The translations under genes and the position numbers were made by a program. From Desulfobacteraceae bacterium Eth-SRB2 (GTDB lineage Bacteria > Desulfobacterota > Desulfobacteria > Desulfobacterales > UBA11574), in the NCBI GenBank assembly GCA_004193595.1, contig RPGQ01000077.1:1-64000 (forward strand): 64,000 nucleotides of DNA, read 5' to 3'. Position 1 is the first letter of the stretch. Every line of letters starts with the position of its first letter. Shown piece by piece: positions 28,511-38,040 of the stretch. The notes below the pieces were generated by a model that saw only the letters and a list, made by a program, of their open reading frames with translations, was not told where the DNA came from and did not search any database.

Positions 28511-29233
28511 TCACTCATAAAAATGCCTATCAAAATAGGTGTCTGAATGAATCAAAAGATAAATCAAAGCATGTCGATCCTGTACATGCTCTTCCAAACT
28601 GCGTCGATCGCCCTCGACCAAAATGCCGCGGTTGTAACATTTCCAACGTGTCCATTCCGAATCGCTAATGTAAAAGGATTCATCGAATAAATTAAATGTT
28701 GATGATTTTTCGTAGGCTTCATAAACCAACCCAAAATCAGAAGCCTTATTGTTTTTCCAGAAATCAAGGTTGTTGAGTCCCGTCATCCCGCCATGACTAG
28801 CCACACCTTTTATCTGGATACCTAACATAGCGTTAAGCACTTCAATATCTCGTTTAAGGCATTCTACCGCCTCTTCATCCCAAATCGCGGCTTCATCAAT
28901 GACTTCCGAATGATAGCCAATTTCATGGCCGGTATCTCGCAAGTATTTCAAAGCATTATAATTCTCAAACGAAAAAGGGTTATATTCAGGTGCGTGAAGG
29001 CGAACAAAGAAGGAGCCTTTCACGCGAAGTCTGTTGAAAATTTCTGCTAATCGTTTCGCCTTTTGGCAGGAAAAATCAATATCTACACGATTGACCAGCG
29101 TGCGCTTCGGAAGGACACTGTTTGCTTTCTTATTGGCGTATTCCTCACAGGTAATAAAATGGTATCCCTTATTAAGGGCAACCATAAGTTGGTGCTCCAA
29201 ATTAGCAAAAGTGAAATGGAAATCTGTTTTCAA
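28511..29233 (-). CDS. Polysaccharide deacetylase-like (NodB-type) protein
   Basis: 240 residues. NRVDIDFSCQKAKRLAEIF corresponds to the first NodB motif, although the usual TFDDG pair is reduced to VDIDF. SFFVRLHAPEYNPF and GHEIGYHSEV match the later motif with the metal-binding His. It starts 4 bp inside the end of the HisF-like gene (ATGA-type overlap), suggesting it acts on the same sugar. The altered first motif leaves activity uncertain. Confidence 0.65.
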   Translation of the reverse strand: MKTDFHFTFANLEHQLMVALNKGYHFITCEEYANKKANSVLPKRTLVNRVDIDFSCQKAKRLAEIFNRLRVKGSFFVRLHAPEYNPFSFENYNALKYLRDTGHEIGYHSEVIDEAAIWDEEAVECLKRDIEVLNAMLGIQIKGVASHGGMTGLNNLDFWKNNKASDFGLVYEAYEKSSTFNLFDESFYISDSEWTRWKCYNRGILVEGDRRSLEEHVQDRHALIYLLIHSDTYFDRHFYE

Positions 29234-29991
29234 TCAATCACCGCCTTTAATTTTTTTTCATCTGGAAAATTCACCAAAACCCCCATCCCTTGCTTCTGAT
29301 ACACCACCATACTGCCGAGTGCAACGGCGGAGGCATGGCCTATTTTGACTGCCTCTCCAATATGTTGCAGGCTTCCGGCGCCACCATTCGCAATAACCGG
29401 GATGGAGACGGCATCGGTCACTTGGCGGGTCAGTTCGATATCGAACCCACTCCAGGTTCCCTCATTGTCGATGGAAGTCAATAGAATCTCACCGGCACCC
29501 CGCTGTTGAACCTCTTTTGCCCAATCAACGGGATGGCGTTTGCTATTCTCCGTGCCGGACCTTCCCCGACAATGCTGTTTTCCCCAGAAGTTTGTTTTGA
29601 CGTCAATTGAAACGATCAAACTCTGGCTTCCGAAGGCGGTGGAAATTTCAGTAATCAAAGACGGGTTCGTTAGAGAATAAGTGTTTAGCACTATCTTTTC
29701 AAAGCCAAGCTTTAGAATACGCTCTGCAATAGCCACCGAAGAAATGCCCCCACCATAAGAAACGGGCATGAAGCACTCATTTGCAATGTCGGCCAGCACA
29801 TTGTAGTTTGGCTCACACCTCTCTTTGTTTGCATTTATGTCGAGAAAGGCGAGTTCATCAACCTCCAGTTCATTGAAAATGCGGCAGGTGTTTGCCGGAT
29901 CACCGATGTAGCCAAATTTCCCGAACTTGACGGTTTTGACCAAGGACTCGTTTCTTAGAAGAAGGCACGGTATGATACGGATCCGTAGCAT
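29230..29991 (-). CDS. hisF: HisF-like cyclase subunit paralogue for sugar amidination (HisF2/WbuZ-type)
   Basis: 254 residues, (beta/alpha)8 barrel. The start at 29991 is chosen because it gives the conserved MLRIRIIPCL and lies 2 nt after the hisH stop. In histidine-pathway HisF the N-terminal motif is IPCLDV with a catalytic Asp at 11. Here it reads IPCLLLRN, so that Asp is Leu, a feature of LPS-locus paralogues; the other catalytic Asp (SIDVKT) and GAGEILLTSID are kept. It likely channels ammonia from HisH for the amidotransferase encoded upstream rather than making histidine. Confidence 0.88.
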   Translation of the reverse strand: MLRIRIIPCLLLRNESLVKTVKFGKFGYIGDPANTCRIFNELEVDELAFLDINANKERCEPNYNVLADIANECFMPVSYGGGISSVAIAERILKLGFEKIVLNTYSLTNPSLITEISTAFGSQSLIVSIDVKTNFWGKQHCRGRSGTENSKRHPVDWAKEVQQRGAGEILLTSIDNEGTWSGFDIELTRQVTDAVSIPVIANGGAGSLQHIGEAVKIGHASAVALGSMVVYQKQGMGVLVNFPDEKKLKAVID

Positions 29992-29993
29992 CC

Positions 29994-30599
29994 TCAAAGC
30001 TCCGCGAAGTTGGTCAACAGGCGCATGCCAAAACGGTGGCTTTTCTCCGGATGAAATTGCACACCGCAAATGTTGCCGTTCTGAATGGCCGAATCGAATT
30101 TTACACCATATTCGGTCTTGAGAATCGAATGCGCTTCATTCTCGACTTTGACGTAGTAGGAATGGACAAAGTAAAAGCGGGGCTCTTCCTCAAATCCTTC
30201 GGTAATTTTACTTCGGGTGCTCCGATGAACTAGATTCCAACCCATGTGCGGGACCTTGAGGTTAGGGGTGTTGGGGAATCGACTGGTTGTTGCCGGAATC
30301 CAGCCCAAGCCGGGGAGATTCCCTTCCTCACTACCTTGAGTCAACAACTGCATGCCCAGGCAGATACCCAATACCGGCACCTGTTCGACCAATGCTTTAT
30401 GATCAAGTACATCGCGCAAGCCGCTGTTGTTGATGCGTGTCATTGCGTTATCGAACGCGCCAACACCAGGCAGAATGATTTTGCCTGCATCACTGATGAT
30501 CTGGAGATCAGCCGTTATAATGGCCGCTAAACCGATCCGCTTGAGCATGTTCTGGATGGACCCCAGATTGCCCATACCGTAATCAACTATTACAATCAT
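29994..30599 (-). CDS. hisH: HisH-like glutamine amidotransferase (sugar amidination)
   Basis: 201 residues, class I glutaminase. The triad is visible: GICLGMQLL (nucleophilic Cys) and GVQFHPEKS (His, Glu). It supplies ammonia to the HisF partner. It overlaps the amidotransferase gene by 4 bp upstream and is followed 2 nt later by hisF, a tight three-gene unit known from WbpG/HisH2/HisF2 and WbuXYZ loci. Confidence 0.92.
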   Translation of the reverse strand: MIVIVDYGMGNLGSIQNMLKRIGLAAIITADLQIISDAGKIILPGVGAFDNAMTRINNSGLRDVLDHKALVEQVPVLGICLGMQLLTQGSEEGNLPGLGWIPATTSRFPNTPNLKVPHMGWNLVHRSTRSKITEGFEEEPRFYFVHSYYVKVENEAHSILKTEYGVKFDSAIQNGNICGVQFHPEKSHRFGMRLLTNFAEL

Positions 30600-31741
30600 C
30601 TTTTGTTATCTGGAAATGGAAAGCAGTATTTGAGATAGAAACTCATTGGTACCAAGCCGGCTTTAGCCAGAATACTAAATAAAGGACGTAACCTCTCGAA
30701 ACGTTTTTTATATGTTTTGAAATCATGCCACGACCTTGGCGCTGAACGCATAACCTCTTCATATTCACTATCTGAGAGACACAATCGCTTTTTGACATAA
30801 GATACCAATTCTGGATCATGTATAATGGGCTCAGAATATTTTTTTAGTCCCTGGTGTCGTGTTAGAATACCAGAACGAACCTCTGCGGCTAAACTCCAGT
30901 TGCGATTGTCTATACCAAATTTCTGCGGGTTATATATTGTGTGCAAAAAGGCTGTTGCTCTATTCTCTAAATGATGTCCGCCATAGTAACTCCAACCAGT
31001 CATATCCTCCAGGATTTTTCTGGCCTCATGCTTTGAGTATTCAATATACCAAAGGGGCCTAACGAATTGTTGGCGATATATGAGCACCCATTTCATGAAA
31101 TCATAAAATTTCATATTTGGGTATGTCTTAAGCTTCATTGAACCATATTTCTTGTGGATACTATCGATATATTTTCCATCGAAATAGTTATTTCCCATTG
31201 GTGACAAGCCTTCAGCTTTAAATGAGTGACCCTCAAGAATATATTTTATTTTGTACTTAGCCGCAGTAGAACGTAAAACTTGAACGAGTCCGATATCGGT
31301 AGATGCATCGAACTCTGGAACACCTGAAAAAAGGAAAGATCTAAATATATCATCTGCCTCGGCATTATCAACAACATGAGTGAAAAGATCAATGTTAAGA
31401 AATTTTGTCACTTTCCGTATATTTTCTGTCGAAATCGCAGTGTTCCATGTATTATCATAATGAACCGCGAGTGGTTTTAACCCCCAATTAACGGCTTTAA
31501 CTAAAAGGATAGATGAGTCAGTTCCACCACTTACACCAATGACACAGTCATATTTACGGCCATTTCCATTTTTTTTGATCTTATCTATTATCTCTTTAAA
31601 GCGACTCTCGCCTTTAGGCGTACCTGTATCATATTGCTTTTCCAAATCGTCTATTTGACGACAGTAGTTACAGATACCTTTTTCATCAAAGGATATGCCT
31701 GGAACATTTTCATCATATATACATCGTTGACAAATTCTCAT
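30596..31741 (-). CDS. N-acetyl sugar amidotransferase (WbpG/WbuX/PseA family)
   Basis: 381 residues. The N-terminal zinc-like motif CQRCIYDENVPGISFDEKGICNYC is followed by a PP-loop ATP pyrophosphatase motif SGGTDSS (about residue 72). In Pseudomonas WbpG and E. coli WbuX this enzyme, with HisH and HisF paralogues, converts an N-acetyl group of a nucleotide sugar to an acetamidino group. The neighbouring aminotransferase, dehydrogenase and acetyltransferase genes can make the diacetamido precursor. Confidence 0.92.
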   Translation of the reverse strand: MRICQRCIYDENVPGISFDEKGICNYCRQIDDLEKQYDTGTPKGESRFKEIIDKIKKNGNGRKYDCVIGVSGGTDSSILLVKAVNWGLKPLAVHYDNTWNTAISTENIRKVTKFLNIDLFTHVVDNAEADDIFRSFLFSGVPEFDASTDIGLVQVLRSTAAKYKIKYILEGHSFKAEGLSPMGNNYFDGKYIDSIHKKYGSMKLKTYPNMKFYDFMKWVLIYRQQFVRPLWYIEYSKHEARKILEDMTGWSYYGGHHLENRATAFLHTIYNPQKFGIDNRNWSLAAEVRSGILTRHQGLKKYSEPIIHDPELVSYVKKRLCLSDSEYEEVMRSAPRSWHDFKTYKKRFERLRPLFSILAKAGLVPMSFYLKYCFPFPDNKR

Positions 31742-31761
31742 TTTATGTCCTCTTTAACGGA

Positions 31762-32343
31762 CTATTTGTATTTAAGCGTAATCAGGCCTTGATTCTCCTC
31801 TACCCTCCCAATCACTTTTGCTGGCTGACCAACGATAATAGAGCAACCAGGCACATCCCTATTTACAAAAGAAAAGGCTCCAATCACGGTCATCGACCCG
31901 ATTGTAATGCCGCGGGTTATGATAGAATTTGGGCCTATATAAACGTTATTCCCTATAATGACGTTGCTGCGCTCAATTTCTTCTGTCCCAGAGGATAATG
32001 TTTTTTTAATATTATCGTGGGAATAAATCTGTGAACCCGCTGATATTGTACAATAGTTTCCAATCGTAAGGCCGCCACTCCCATCTAATATCACTGAAGG
32101 ACCAATCCAGCAATAACTGCCTACAACTATATTGCCCATTATCACAGCAGAATCATAGACCGAAGACCCCTCACCAAATCCAAGTTCCCTTGCTCTTTCC
32201 CAACGATCAAACATTAGATCAGCAAATGGAAGAGATCGATTTAGATTCTCCAGATATCCAGAACTGAGAGCGTCTTTGAGGGATGTTAGCTCAGTTAACA
32301 AATTTTTCCCCTTTTCTTCTTTGAGAATTTTCATTCGGTCCAT
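31762..32343 (-). CDS. Hexapeptide-repeat acetyltransferase
   Basis: About 193 residues. The left-handed beta-helix repeats run from about residue 60 (VYDSAVIMGNIVVGSYCWIGPSVILDG; ISAGSQIYSHDN; VIIGNNVYIGPNSIITRGITIG) and end with GQPAKVIGRV, the usual terminus. The ATG at 32343 is preferred because GAAGGGAG lies 8 nt upstream; a longer frame would run into the upstream epimerase gene. It likely O- or N-acetylates a sugar nucleotide. Confidence 0.85.
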   Translation of the reverse strand: MDRMKILKEEKGKNLLTELTSLKDALSSGYLENLNRSLPFADLMFDRWERARELGFGEGSSVYDSAVIMGNIVVGSYCWIGPSVILDGSGGLTIGNYCTISAGSQIYSHDNIKKTLSSGTEEIERSNVIIGNNVYIGPNSIITRGITIGSMTVIGAFSFVNRDVPGCSIIVGQPAKVIGRVEENQGLITLKYK

Positions 32344-32356
32344 TTTAGTACTCCCT

Positions 32357-33310
32357 TCATAAAATATTGTTTTTAATCCACTCAGCTGTTCGACTGATGC
32401 CCAAAGCAAGATCAACTTTGGCTTTGAAACCGAGTGAACTATTAGCTTTATCCACACTGGGAATACGAATTGCGATATCCGCAGATAATGGCGGGTCAAA
32501 AACAATTTTTGATTCTGACTTCAGCACACGAACAACTGATTCAGCCAATCCCAAAATCGTAATGACTGCTCGTGAGTTTCCGATATTGAAGCTTTCACCT
32601 ATTGCATTTGGATTCTCAATACACCTTACGATTCCATCGACAAAATCATCCACATAGCACCAAGCCCTGATTTGATTTCCATCACCATCGATGTGGATTG
32701 TTTCGTTTTTTAGAGCCCTTTTAATAAATATTTGAATAGCACCCTCGCCTGTCTGACCGGGGCCGTAAACGTTGAATGGCCTAACCGTTACAGTCGGTAA
32801 CTGGTACTGTCTATAATATGCATGTGCTAAATGTTCCCCTGCCAACTTACTTACAGCATATGTCCAGCGAGCTTCGCCTGCTGATCCGGCGACAGTTTGG
32901 TCGGTTTCGCAGCTTTTGAAAGCCATTGACCCAAAAACTTCTGATGTAGAAAAGTCAATAAATCTTTCGATGTTGTTCCTATATGCAGCTTCTAACGCAT
33001 AAGCAGTTCCCATCATGTTGACTTGCATAGTGCGAACAGGATTTTTAATAACCGTGTCAATTCCGGCTATTCCAGCAGCATGGATAACAATATTTGAGCC
33101 AGCCATTGAATCAGCCAAGAGTTCTTCATCCAAGACGTCACCTTTTATAACGGTTATATTCGGATGATCTGCGAGACCGCTTTTCGTCAGCGTATCACGA
33201 TGAAAATTGTCGTATACCCGAATCTTATTTTGTTCTATATAATGCCGAATTAGGTTGTTTGCGATAAATCCGGCGCCACCAGTAATGAAAATGACCTTAT
33301 TGTATAACAT
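32357..33310 (-). CDS. NAD-dependent sugar epimerase/dehydratase (SDR)
   Basis: 317 residues, extended [17 protein letters not shown] is the NAD motif; catalytic Tyr/Lys lie in [15 protein letters not shown] (about 152-166), with a Ser/Thr in [31 protein letters not shown] follows. It overlaps the aminotransferase gene by 14 bp. It could be a 4-epimerase or 4,6-dehydratase; the substrate is not clear. Confidence 0.85.
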   Translation of the reverse strand: MLYNKVIFITGGAGFIANNLIRHYIEQNKIRVYDNFHRDTLTKSGLADHPNITVIKGDVLDEELLADSMAGSNIVIHAAGIAGIDTVIKNPVRTMQVNMMGTAYALEAAYRNNIERFIDFSTSEVFGSMAFKSCETDQTVAGSAGEARWTYAVSKLAGEHLAHAYYRQYQLPTVTVRPFNVYGPGQTGEGAIQIFIKRALKNETIHIDGDGNQIRAWCYVDDFVDGIVRCIENPNAIGESFNIGNSRAVITILGLAESVVRVLKSESKIVFDPPLSADIAIRIPSVDKANSSLGFKAKVDLALGISRTAEWIKNNIL

Positions 33311-34430
33311 GTATCAAATCCTTATAGTTGTTTACGGTTTCGATAACGTAAGACACTTGGTTTTCCGTCATTGAATCAAAGATGGGCAACACCACCCCCT
33401 GGCTGAAAGCCCGGTATGCGACTGGAAACTCCACGCTGGTGTATCCGTACTTCTTGCGGTAATAAGTTTGTACAGGGATGCATTGCGCCCCATAGTTGGC
33501 GCCGATGCCCTTTTCTGTGAGGAAGTGTAAAAAACGGGTTTGCGCCACATCATCATTCAGAACGATATGATAGGACTGCCAAGTCGTTCGGCCATTAAGT
33601 GGAGGTTTGGGTTTTTGGAAAAAGCGAGGTTTCAACTCCTTATCGTAGCAATCCATGATGACATTTCGTTTAGCGATGATTGTTTTTAAACGTTTTAGCT
33701 GCCCCACAACCAATGCTGCTTGTATATCAGTCATACGGTAATTGAAGCCTGCGGCCACAAAATCCATCACTCCGCTGGCGTTGTCAATACCGTGATTGCG
33801 CATGATGCTAAAAAACTTGGCCAAATTGGAATCATTCGTGGTCAGTACCCCTCCTTCTCCAGAGGTTACTGCCTTTCGAGGATGTAAGGAAAAGGATCCT
33901 ATCTTTCCCCAGGCTCCGACTTTGCGCCCCTTCCATTCCGCCCCCAATGCACAAGCGGCATCTTCAACAACGGGCAGACTATAACGATCTGCAATCTCTA
34001 TGATTCGCTCCATATCAGCTGGATACCCGAATTCATGCACTGGCATGAGGGCTTTTGTGCGCGGGGTAATGGCTGCTTCTATCCTGTATGGATCAATATT
34101 GAAAGTATCTAACAGGATATCTACGAACACTGGCTTTGCGCCAGCAAGCTCCACCACGTTTGCAGTAGCTACATAAGAAAAAGCGGGAACTACCACTTCA
34201 TCACCCGGGCCAACACCTAATGATAATAAAGCAAGATGCAGGGTTGCAGTTCCGCTTGATACCGCAACGGCATGCTCCACACCGATTAATGCTGCAACTG
34301 CTTTTTCCAAGAGCTTGATTTGACTACCTTGAACTAATTGACCGGATTGCAAGACTCTTATGACATTTTCTATGTCATTTTGGTCAATTGATGGAAAAGC
34401 AAGCGGGACTTGCATGGCATACCTCGACAA
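33297..34430 (-). CDS. DegT/DnrJ/EryC1/StrS aminotransferase
   Basis: 377 residues, PLP-dependent sugar aminotransferase. [53 protein letters not shown] and the Lys-containing [15 protein letters not shown] are the family landmarks. It transfers an amino group onto a keto-sugar nucleotide made by one of the adjacent SDRs. An IS200-type element lies just upstream and separates it from the second aminotransferase. Confidence 0.92.
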   Translation of the reverse strand: MSRYAMQVPLAFPSIDQNDIENVIRVLQSGQLVQGSQIKLLEKAVAALIGVEHAVAVSSGTATLHLALLSLGVGPGDEVVVPAFSYVATANVVELAGAKPVFVDILLDTFNIDPYRIEAAITPRTKALMPVHEFGYPADMERIIEIADRYSLPVVEDAACALGAEWKGRKVGAWGKIGSFSLHPRKAVTSGEGGVLTTNDSNLAKFFSIMRNHGIDNASGVMDFVAAGFNYRMTDIQAALVVGQLKRLKTIIAKRNVIMDCYDKELKPRFFQKPKPPLNGRTTWQSYHIVLNDDVAQTRFLHFLTEKGIGANYGAQCIPVQTYYRKKYGYTSVEFPVAYRAFSQGVVLPIFDSMTENQVSYVIETVNNYKDLIHVIQ

Positions 34431-34474
34431 TTACCAGAAAAGTATAATGTAGTTTCATAATTGTTTTAAATTAA

Positions 34475-35095
34475 ACCTCGGGCTATGCCCGAGCGACCCT
34501 AAAAGGTTTTACCGTTCCGGCGTGAACAAAATGTGATAAAGGTTCTTCCCCTGGAAAGCCCCAAAGGGAAAAGAGAGGAAGAACCTATGAGAGATTGGCC
34601 ATCATTATCACATGTAAAATGGATTTGTAAATATCATATTGTATTTGTAACGAAGTACAGGCATCAAACCATATATGGGAAGTTGAGAAGAAAAATAGGG
34701 GATATCATAAGAGATCTGTGCCGCCAAAAGGGCTTGGACCTACACGAAGGGCACGCTATGAAAGATCACGTTCATATTTGCTTGAGCATACCTCCGAAGT
34801 TCAGTGTGTCGAATACAGTTGGGTTTATCAAGGGCAAAAGTGCCATAAGGATACATCGAGAGCTACTTGGCTCCAAGAAAATGACAGGATTAAGTTTTTG
34901 GGCAAAGGGTTATTGTGCCAGTACAGTGAGTCTCGATGAGGAAACCATAAGGAAATATATAAGAGATCAAAATAAAAAACATTGGAATATCAATTTTTTA
35001 ATAGCCCCTTTAGGGGCTTTCCTAACACAATGCCCCCTTCGAGGGGGGCTTCATCATACCTCCTGCTATGCAGGCGGTCGGTGATTCAGAGGGGC
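34475..35095 (+). mobile_element. IS200/IS605-family element (TnpA only)
   Basis: The left part has the palindrome CTCGGGCTATGCCCGAG (about 34478), a typical subterminal hairpin. The right part has AGCCCCTTTAGGGGCT and GCCCCCTTCGAGGGGGG hairpins (about 35003-35050). IS200-type elements lack inverted repeats and duplications, so exact ends are approximate. The right end appears to lie inside the 3' end of the opposing aminotransferase gene. Confidence 0.7.
34587..35084 (+). CDS. IS200-family HUH (Y1) transposase
   Basis: A Y1 transposase of about 165 residues. FVTKYRHQTIYGKLRR, HVHICLSIPP (HUH pair, read as HVH) and the YIRDQN region with the nucleophilic Tyr are present. The last 30 or so residues (after DQNKKHW) run into right-end hairpin DNA and do not look native, so the C-terminus may be damaged. 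The ATG at 34587 has GAGGAAG upstream. Confidence 0.8.
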   Translation: MRDWPSLSHVKWICKYHIVFVTKYRHQTIYGKLRRKIGDIIRDLCRQKGLDLHEGHAMKDHVHICLSIPPKFSVSNTVGFIKGKSAIRIHRELLGSKKMTGLSFWAKGYCASTVSLDEETIRKYIRDQNKKHWNINFLIAPLGAFLTQCPLRGGLHHTSCYAGGR

Positions 35096-36203
35096 TTTCA
35101 CTTAGCTTCTGACACCCATGGCGTATTGCTTGCAAGAGAGTTTCCTGTTCTTCCGCTAGTAGATACGGATGCATAGGCAAACTTAGGCAGAGTGCGGCAA
35201 TCTTTTCAGCTACCGGAAAATCACCTGCTTTATGACCCAAAAATTCAAAGGCGCCTTGCAGGTGCAGGGGCACAGCATAATAGGCGACAGAAGGAATGCC
35301 TTTGACTTTCAGAGCATTGGATAGCTTTTCACGTACTTCCGTTAGAAGTGTGTACTGTGCATATACAGAATCATTTCCTGCCCCAATAACCGGGACTTGA
35401 ATACCAGAGATACCGGAGAAAAGTTTGTTGTATCGCTGCCCAACTTCCCAACGAAGAGAGCATTCCTCGGGAAAGATTTCAAGCTTTTCAAGGAGGATGG
35501 CGGCTTGTAGGGTGTCCAGTCTTCCGTTGATACCCACCAGAGGATGCTGATGCTTCACCATCTGACCGTGGACACGAATCTGACGCATCTTTTCAGCCAG
35601 TGAATCATCGTTGGTGAATACCGCACCTCCGTCGCCGTAGCAACCTAGCGGTTTGGACGGAAAGAAGGAGGTGCAGCCGGAGGTGGAGAGACCACAGGAC
35701 TTCTTGCCGTAATGGGTCGCACCGAAACTCTGAGCTCCGTCTTCTATGACCGGGATGTTATGTTTTGCGGCAATGGCATTGATTCGGGTCATGTTCGCAC
35801 ACTGGCCGTAGATAGAAACAGGCATGATAGCTTTGGTATGCGGAGTGATGGCGGCTTCGATAAGATCGGGGTCCATATTGAAAGTGTCGGGCTGGATGTC
35901 CACAAATACAGGTTTTGCGTTGAGTAACGCGATGACTTCAGCACTGGAAATCCAAGTGTAGGGAACTGTAATTACCTCGTCGCCAGGACCAATATCCAAG
36001 GCCATGAGGGCGATAAGGAGGGCGTCGGTACCGGAGGAGCAGGTGATGCAGTGACTGGTACCGACAAAAGCAGAGAGCTTCTCTTCCAGTTCCTTGACTT
36101 CCGGCCCCATGATGTATTTGCCGTGGTCTAGGACATGGTTGATGCGGGACTCGATTTTGCTTCGGATGCGTTTCTGTTGGGCTGATAGATCTATGAATTG
36201 CAT
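35022..36203 (-). CDS. DegT/DnrJ/EryC1/StrS aminotransferase (WbpE-like)
   Basis: 393 residues. MQFIDLSAQQKRIRSKIESRI, CSSGTDALLIALMALDIGPGDEVITVPYTWISSAEV, EDGAQSFGA and FFPSKPLGCYGDGGA (PLP Lys) match UDP-3-keto-sugar aminotransferases such as WbpE. This fits the adjacent Gfo/Idh-acetyltransferase fusion. The final 25 or so residues (SPTACIAGGMMKPPSKGALC) are encoded by IS200-type right-end DNA, so the native C-terminus has been replaced. Confidence 0.9.
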   Translation of the reverse strand: MQFIDLSAQQKRIRSKIESRINHVLDHGKYIMGPEVKELEEKLSAFVGTSHCITCSSGTDALLIALMALDIGPGDEVITVPYTWISSAEVIALLNAKPVFVDIQPDTFNMDPDLIEAAITPHTKAIMPVSIYGQCANMTRINAIAAKHNIPVIEDGAQSFGATHYGKKSCGLSTSGCTSFFPSKPLGCYGDGGAVFTNDDSLAEKMRQIRVHGQMVKHQHPLVGINGRLDTLQAAILLEKLEIFPEECSLRWEVGQRYNKLFSGISGIQVPVIGAGNDSVYAQYTLLTEVREKLSNALKVKGIPSVAYYAVPLHLQGAFEFLGHKAGDFPVAEKIAALCLSLPMHPYLLAEEQETLLQAIRHGCQKLSESPSESPTACIAGGMMKPPSKGALC

Positions 36204-36328
36204 TTAAAACCTCTTTTTTTGACAGGATTTATAGGATCTTCACGATTTCTTGCTTTATTTTTCAGTTTCCAGATGCAATTGAAAATGCTCTATTCTCTTC
36301 GCGAAATAATGACATAAAACTTATCTTG

Positions 36329-37966
36329 TCAATCCTGTCTGACAATTTCTCTTAGCCCGTCTTCTTCTTTTGTGTAAACCTTTCCGCAGGAGAGGCAGTC
36401 GAGATCATTGGTCAATCGCTCTCCGCAGCGGCACATCCAACCGACCCTTCTGGCCGGATTCCCCAACATCAACCCATGATCCGGTACATTTCGAGTCACT
36501 ACGGCGCCAGCGCCGACAAAACCATATTCCCCTATGGTAGTGCCGCAAACAATGGTACAGTTGGCGCCAAGCGTGGCGCCGTGTTTGACTAGAGTGGGCC
36601 GCACCTGGTCCATCTTCCGGATTTCAGCCCTTGGATTATAGATGTTCGTAAACACCATGGAAGGGCCGCAAAAGACACCTTTTTCCAGTGTGACGCCTTT
36701 AAATACACTCACATTATTCTGGATCTTAGATCCGTTTCCGATAGCCACATCCGGGCCGATTACTACATTCTGGCCGATATTGCAGTTTTCACCGATCTTA
36801 GAGTACGATAGTACATGACTGAAGTGCCATATTTTGGTGCCTTCGCCGATTTCACAGCCTTCGTCGATGACTGCACTCGAATGAACAAAAAACCCCCTCT
36901 CCTTCTTAGTTTCTAACCTCCTTACCCTCTCAACCTCTTCCTTTTTTATCACTGTGCCCTTGCATCTCTGCGCGAGATCAATCTTTTCGCTATCCTGGTC
37001 CAGCGACTGCTGGGCGGCATTGAGGACTTGGAGGACCCGCAGCCCTTCGGCCCCGTCAGTGATAGGCCGTTTGCCGTTGGCCATGCACTTGAGGAAATGC
37101 TCGCATTCCATTCTGAGGGGTTCGGCCTGGGGGATATCCAGCTTTTCCGCTTGCGCCTTGGAAGGGACGGGAATATTGTTCTGCCATTTGATTTCGTGCG
37201 GGTAGAGGACCAGTTTGTCTTCCCAAGGTTGGGTGTCGTCAAACACAGCCATCTTTTTGTCGCCGACCACCACCAGTTGCTGTACTTTAAACGGGTGCAA
37301 CCAGGATACGAAAATGTGGGCACGAAGTCCAGAGGGGAATTCCAGGTGGGTGGTGGTCACATCCGCTATTTTTTTGTGCAGGTAATTTCCGCCTGTGGCC
37401 ATGACGGCGTCGGGTTCTTCGCCCGCCAAAGACAGGATCATGGAAATATCGTGTGGAGCAAAGGACCAGAGAATGTTTTCCTCCCGCCGAATCTTGCCCA
37501 GGTTGAGGCGATGAGAGTAAATGTAATTGATACGGCCCAGTTCACCGGAGAGAACCATCTCTTTCAATTTCAGGAATACTGGATGGTACTGGAGCAAATG
37601 CCCAACCATGAGAACAAGGTTTCGCTCTTTGGCTAATCCGATGAGGTCCCGGCCTTGGGCATCATCCAAAACAAGAGGCTTTTCCACGTAAACATGCTTG
37701 CCGGAAAGCAGCGCCTCCCGGGCAAGGGTGAAGTGGGTTTCGGCTGGGGTAGCAATGACAATCCCTTGGATGTCTTCTCGGGAGAGGACGTCGTTTAGGG
37801 CAAGACAGGTATCGATTCCAGGATATTTCTCCAGGAAACTGGAAAGGATAGTTTCGTTTTTATCACAGATGAGCTTCAGGGCCCCTATCCCGTGGTAGTT
37901 ACGAACGAGGTTTTTACCCCAGTAGCCGGATCCGATGACGGCGATGTTGGCTTTGTAATTTTGCAT
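36329..37966 (-). CDS. Fusion of Gfo/Idh/MocA oxidoreductase and WbpD-like acetyltransferase
   Basis: About 545 residues. Residues 1-330 are an NAD(P)-dependent sugar oxidoreductase ([36 protein letters not shown]). After a charged linker (about 345-360), residues 365-510 form a hexapeptide-repeat acyltransferase ([38 protein letters not shown]), ending in a small Cys pattern ([18 protein letters not shown]). In Pseudomonas these are two proteins, WbpB and WbpD, acting before and after the aminotransferase WbpE. The ATG at 37966 is chosen for its AAGGA site and the match to family N-termini. Confidence 0.88.
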   Translation of the reverse strand: MQNYKANIAVIGSGYWGKNLVRNYHGIGALKLICDKNETILSSFLEKYPGIDTCLALNDVLSREDIQGIVIATPAETHFTLAREALLSGKHVYVEKPLVLDDAQGRDLIGLAKERNLVLMVGHLLQYHPVFLKLKEMVLSGELGRINYIYSHRLNLGKIRREENILWSFAPHDISMILSLAGEEPDAVMATGGNYLHKKIADVTTTHLEFPSGLRAHIFVSWLHPFKVQQLVVVGDKKMAVFDDTQPWEDKLVLYPHEIKWQNNIPVPSKAQAEKLDIPQAEPLRMECEHFLKCMANGKRPITDGAEGLRVLQVLNAAQQSLDQDSEKIDLAQRCKGTVIKKEEVERVRRLETKKERGFFVHSSAVIDEGCEIGEGTKIWHFSHVLSYSKIGENCNIGQNVVIGPDVAIGNGSKIQNNVSVFKGVTLEKGVFCGPSMVFTNIYNPRAEIRKMDQVRPTLVKHGATLGANCTIVCGTTIGEYGFVGAGAVVTRNVPDHGLMLGNPARRVGWMCRCGERLTNDLDCLSCGKVYTKEEDGLREIVRQD

Positions 37967-38040
37967 TATTTTATCCTTAACCTTTCCAACTATATAATCA
38001 TTAAAATCATATACTAAGCGACGACGCTTACTATATTCTC

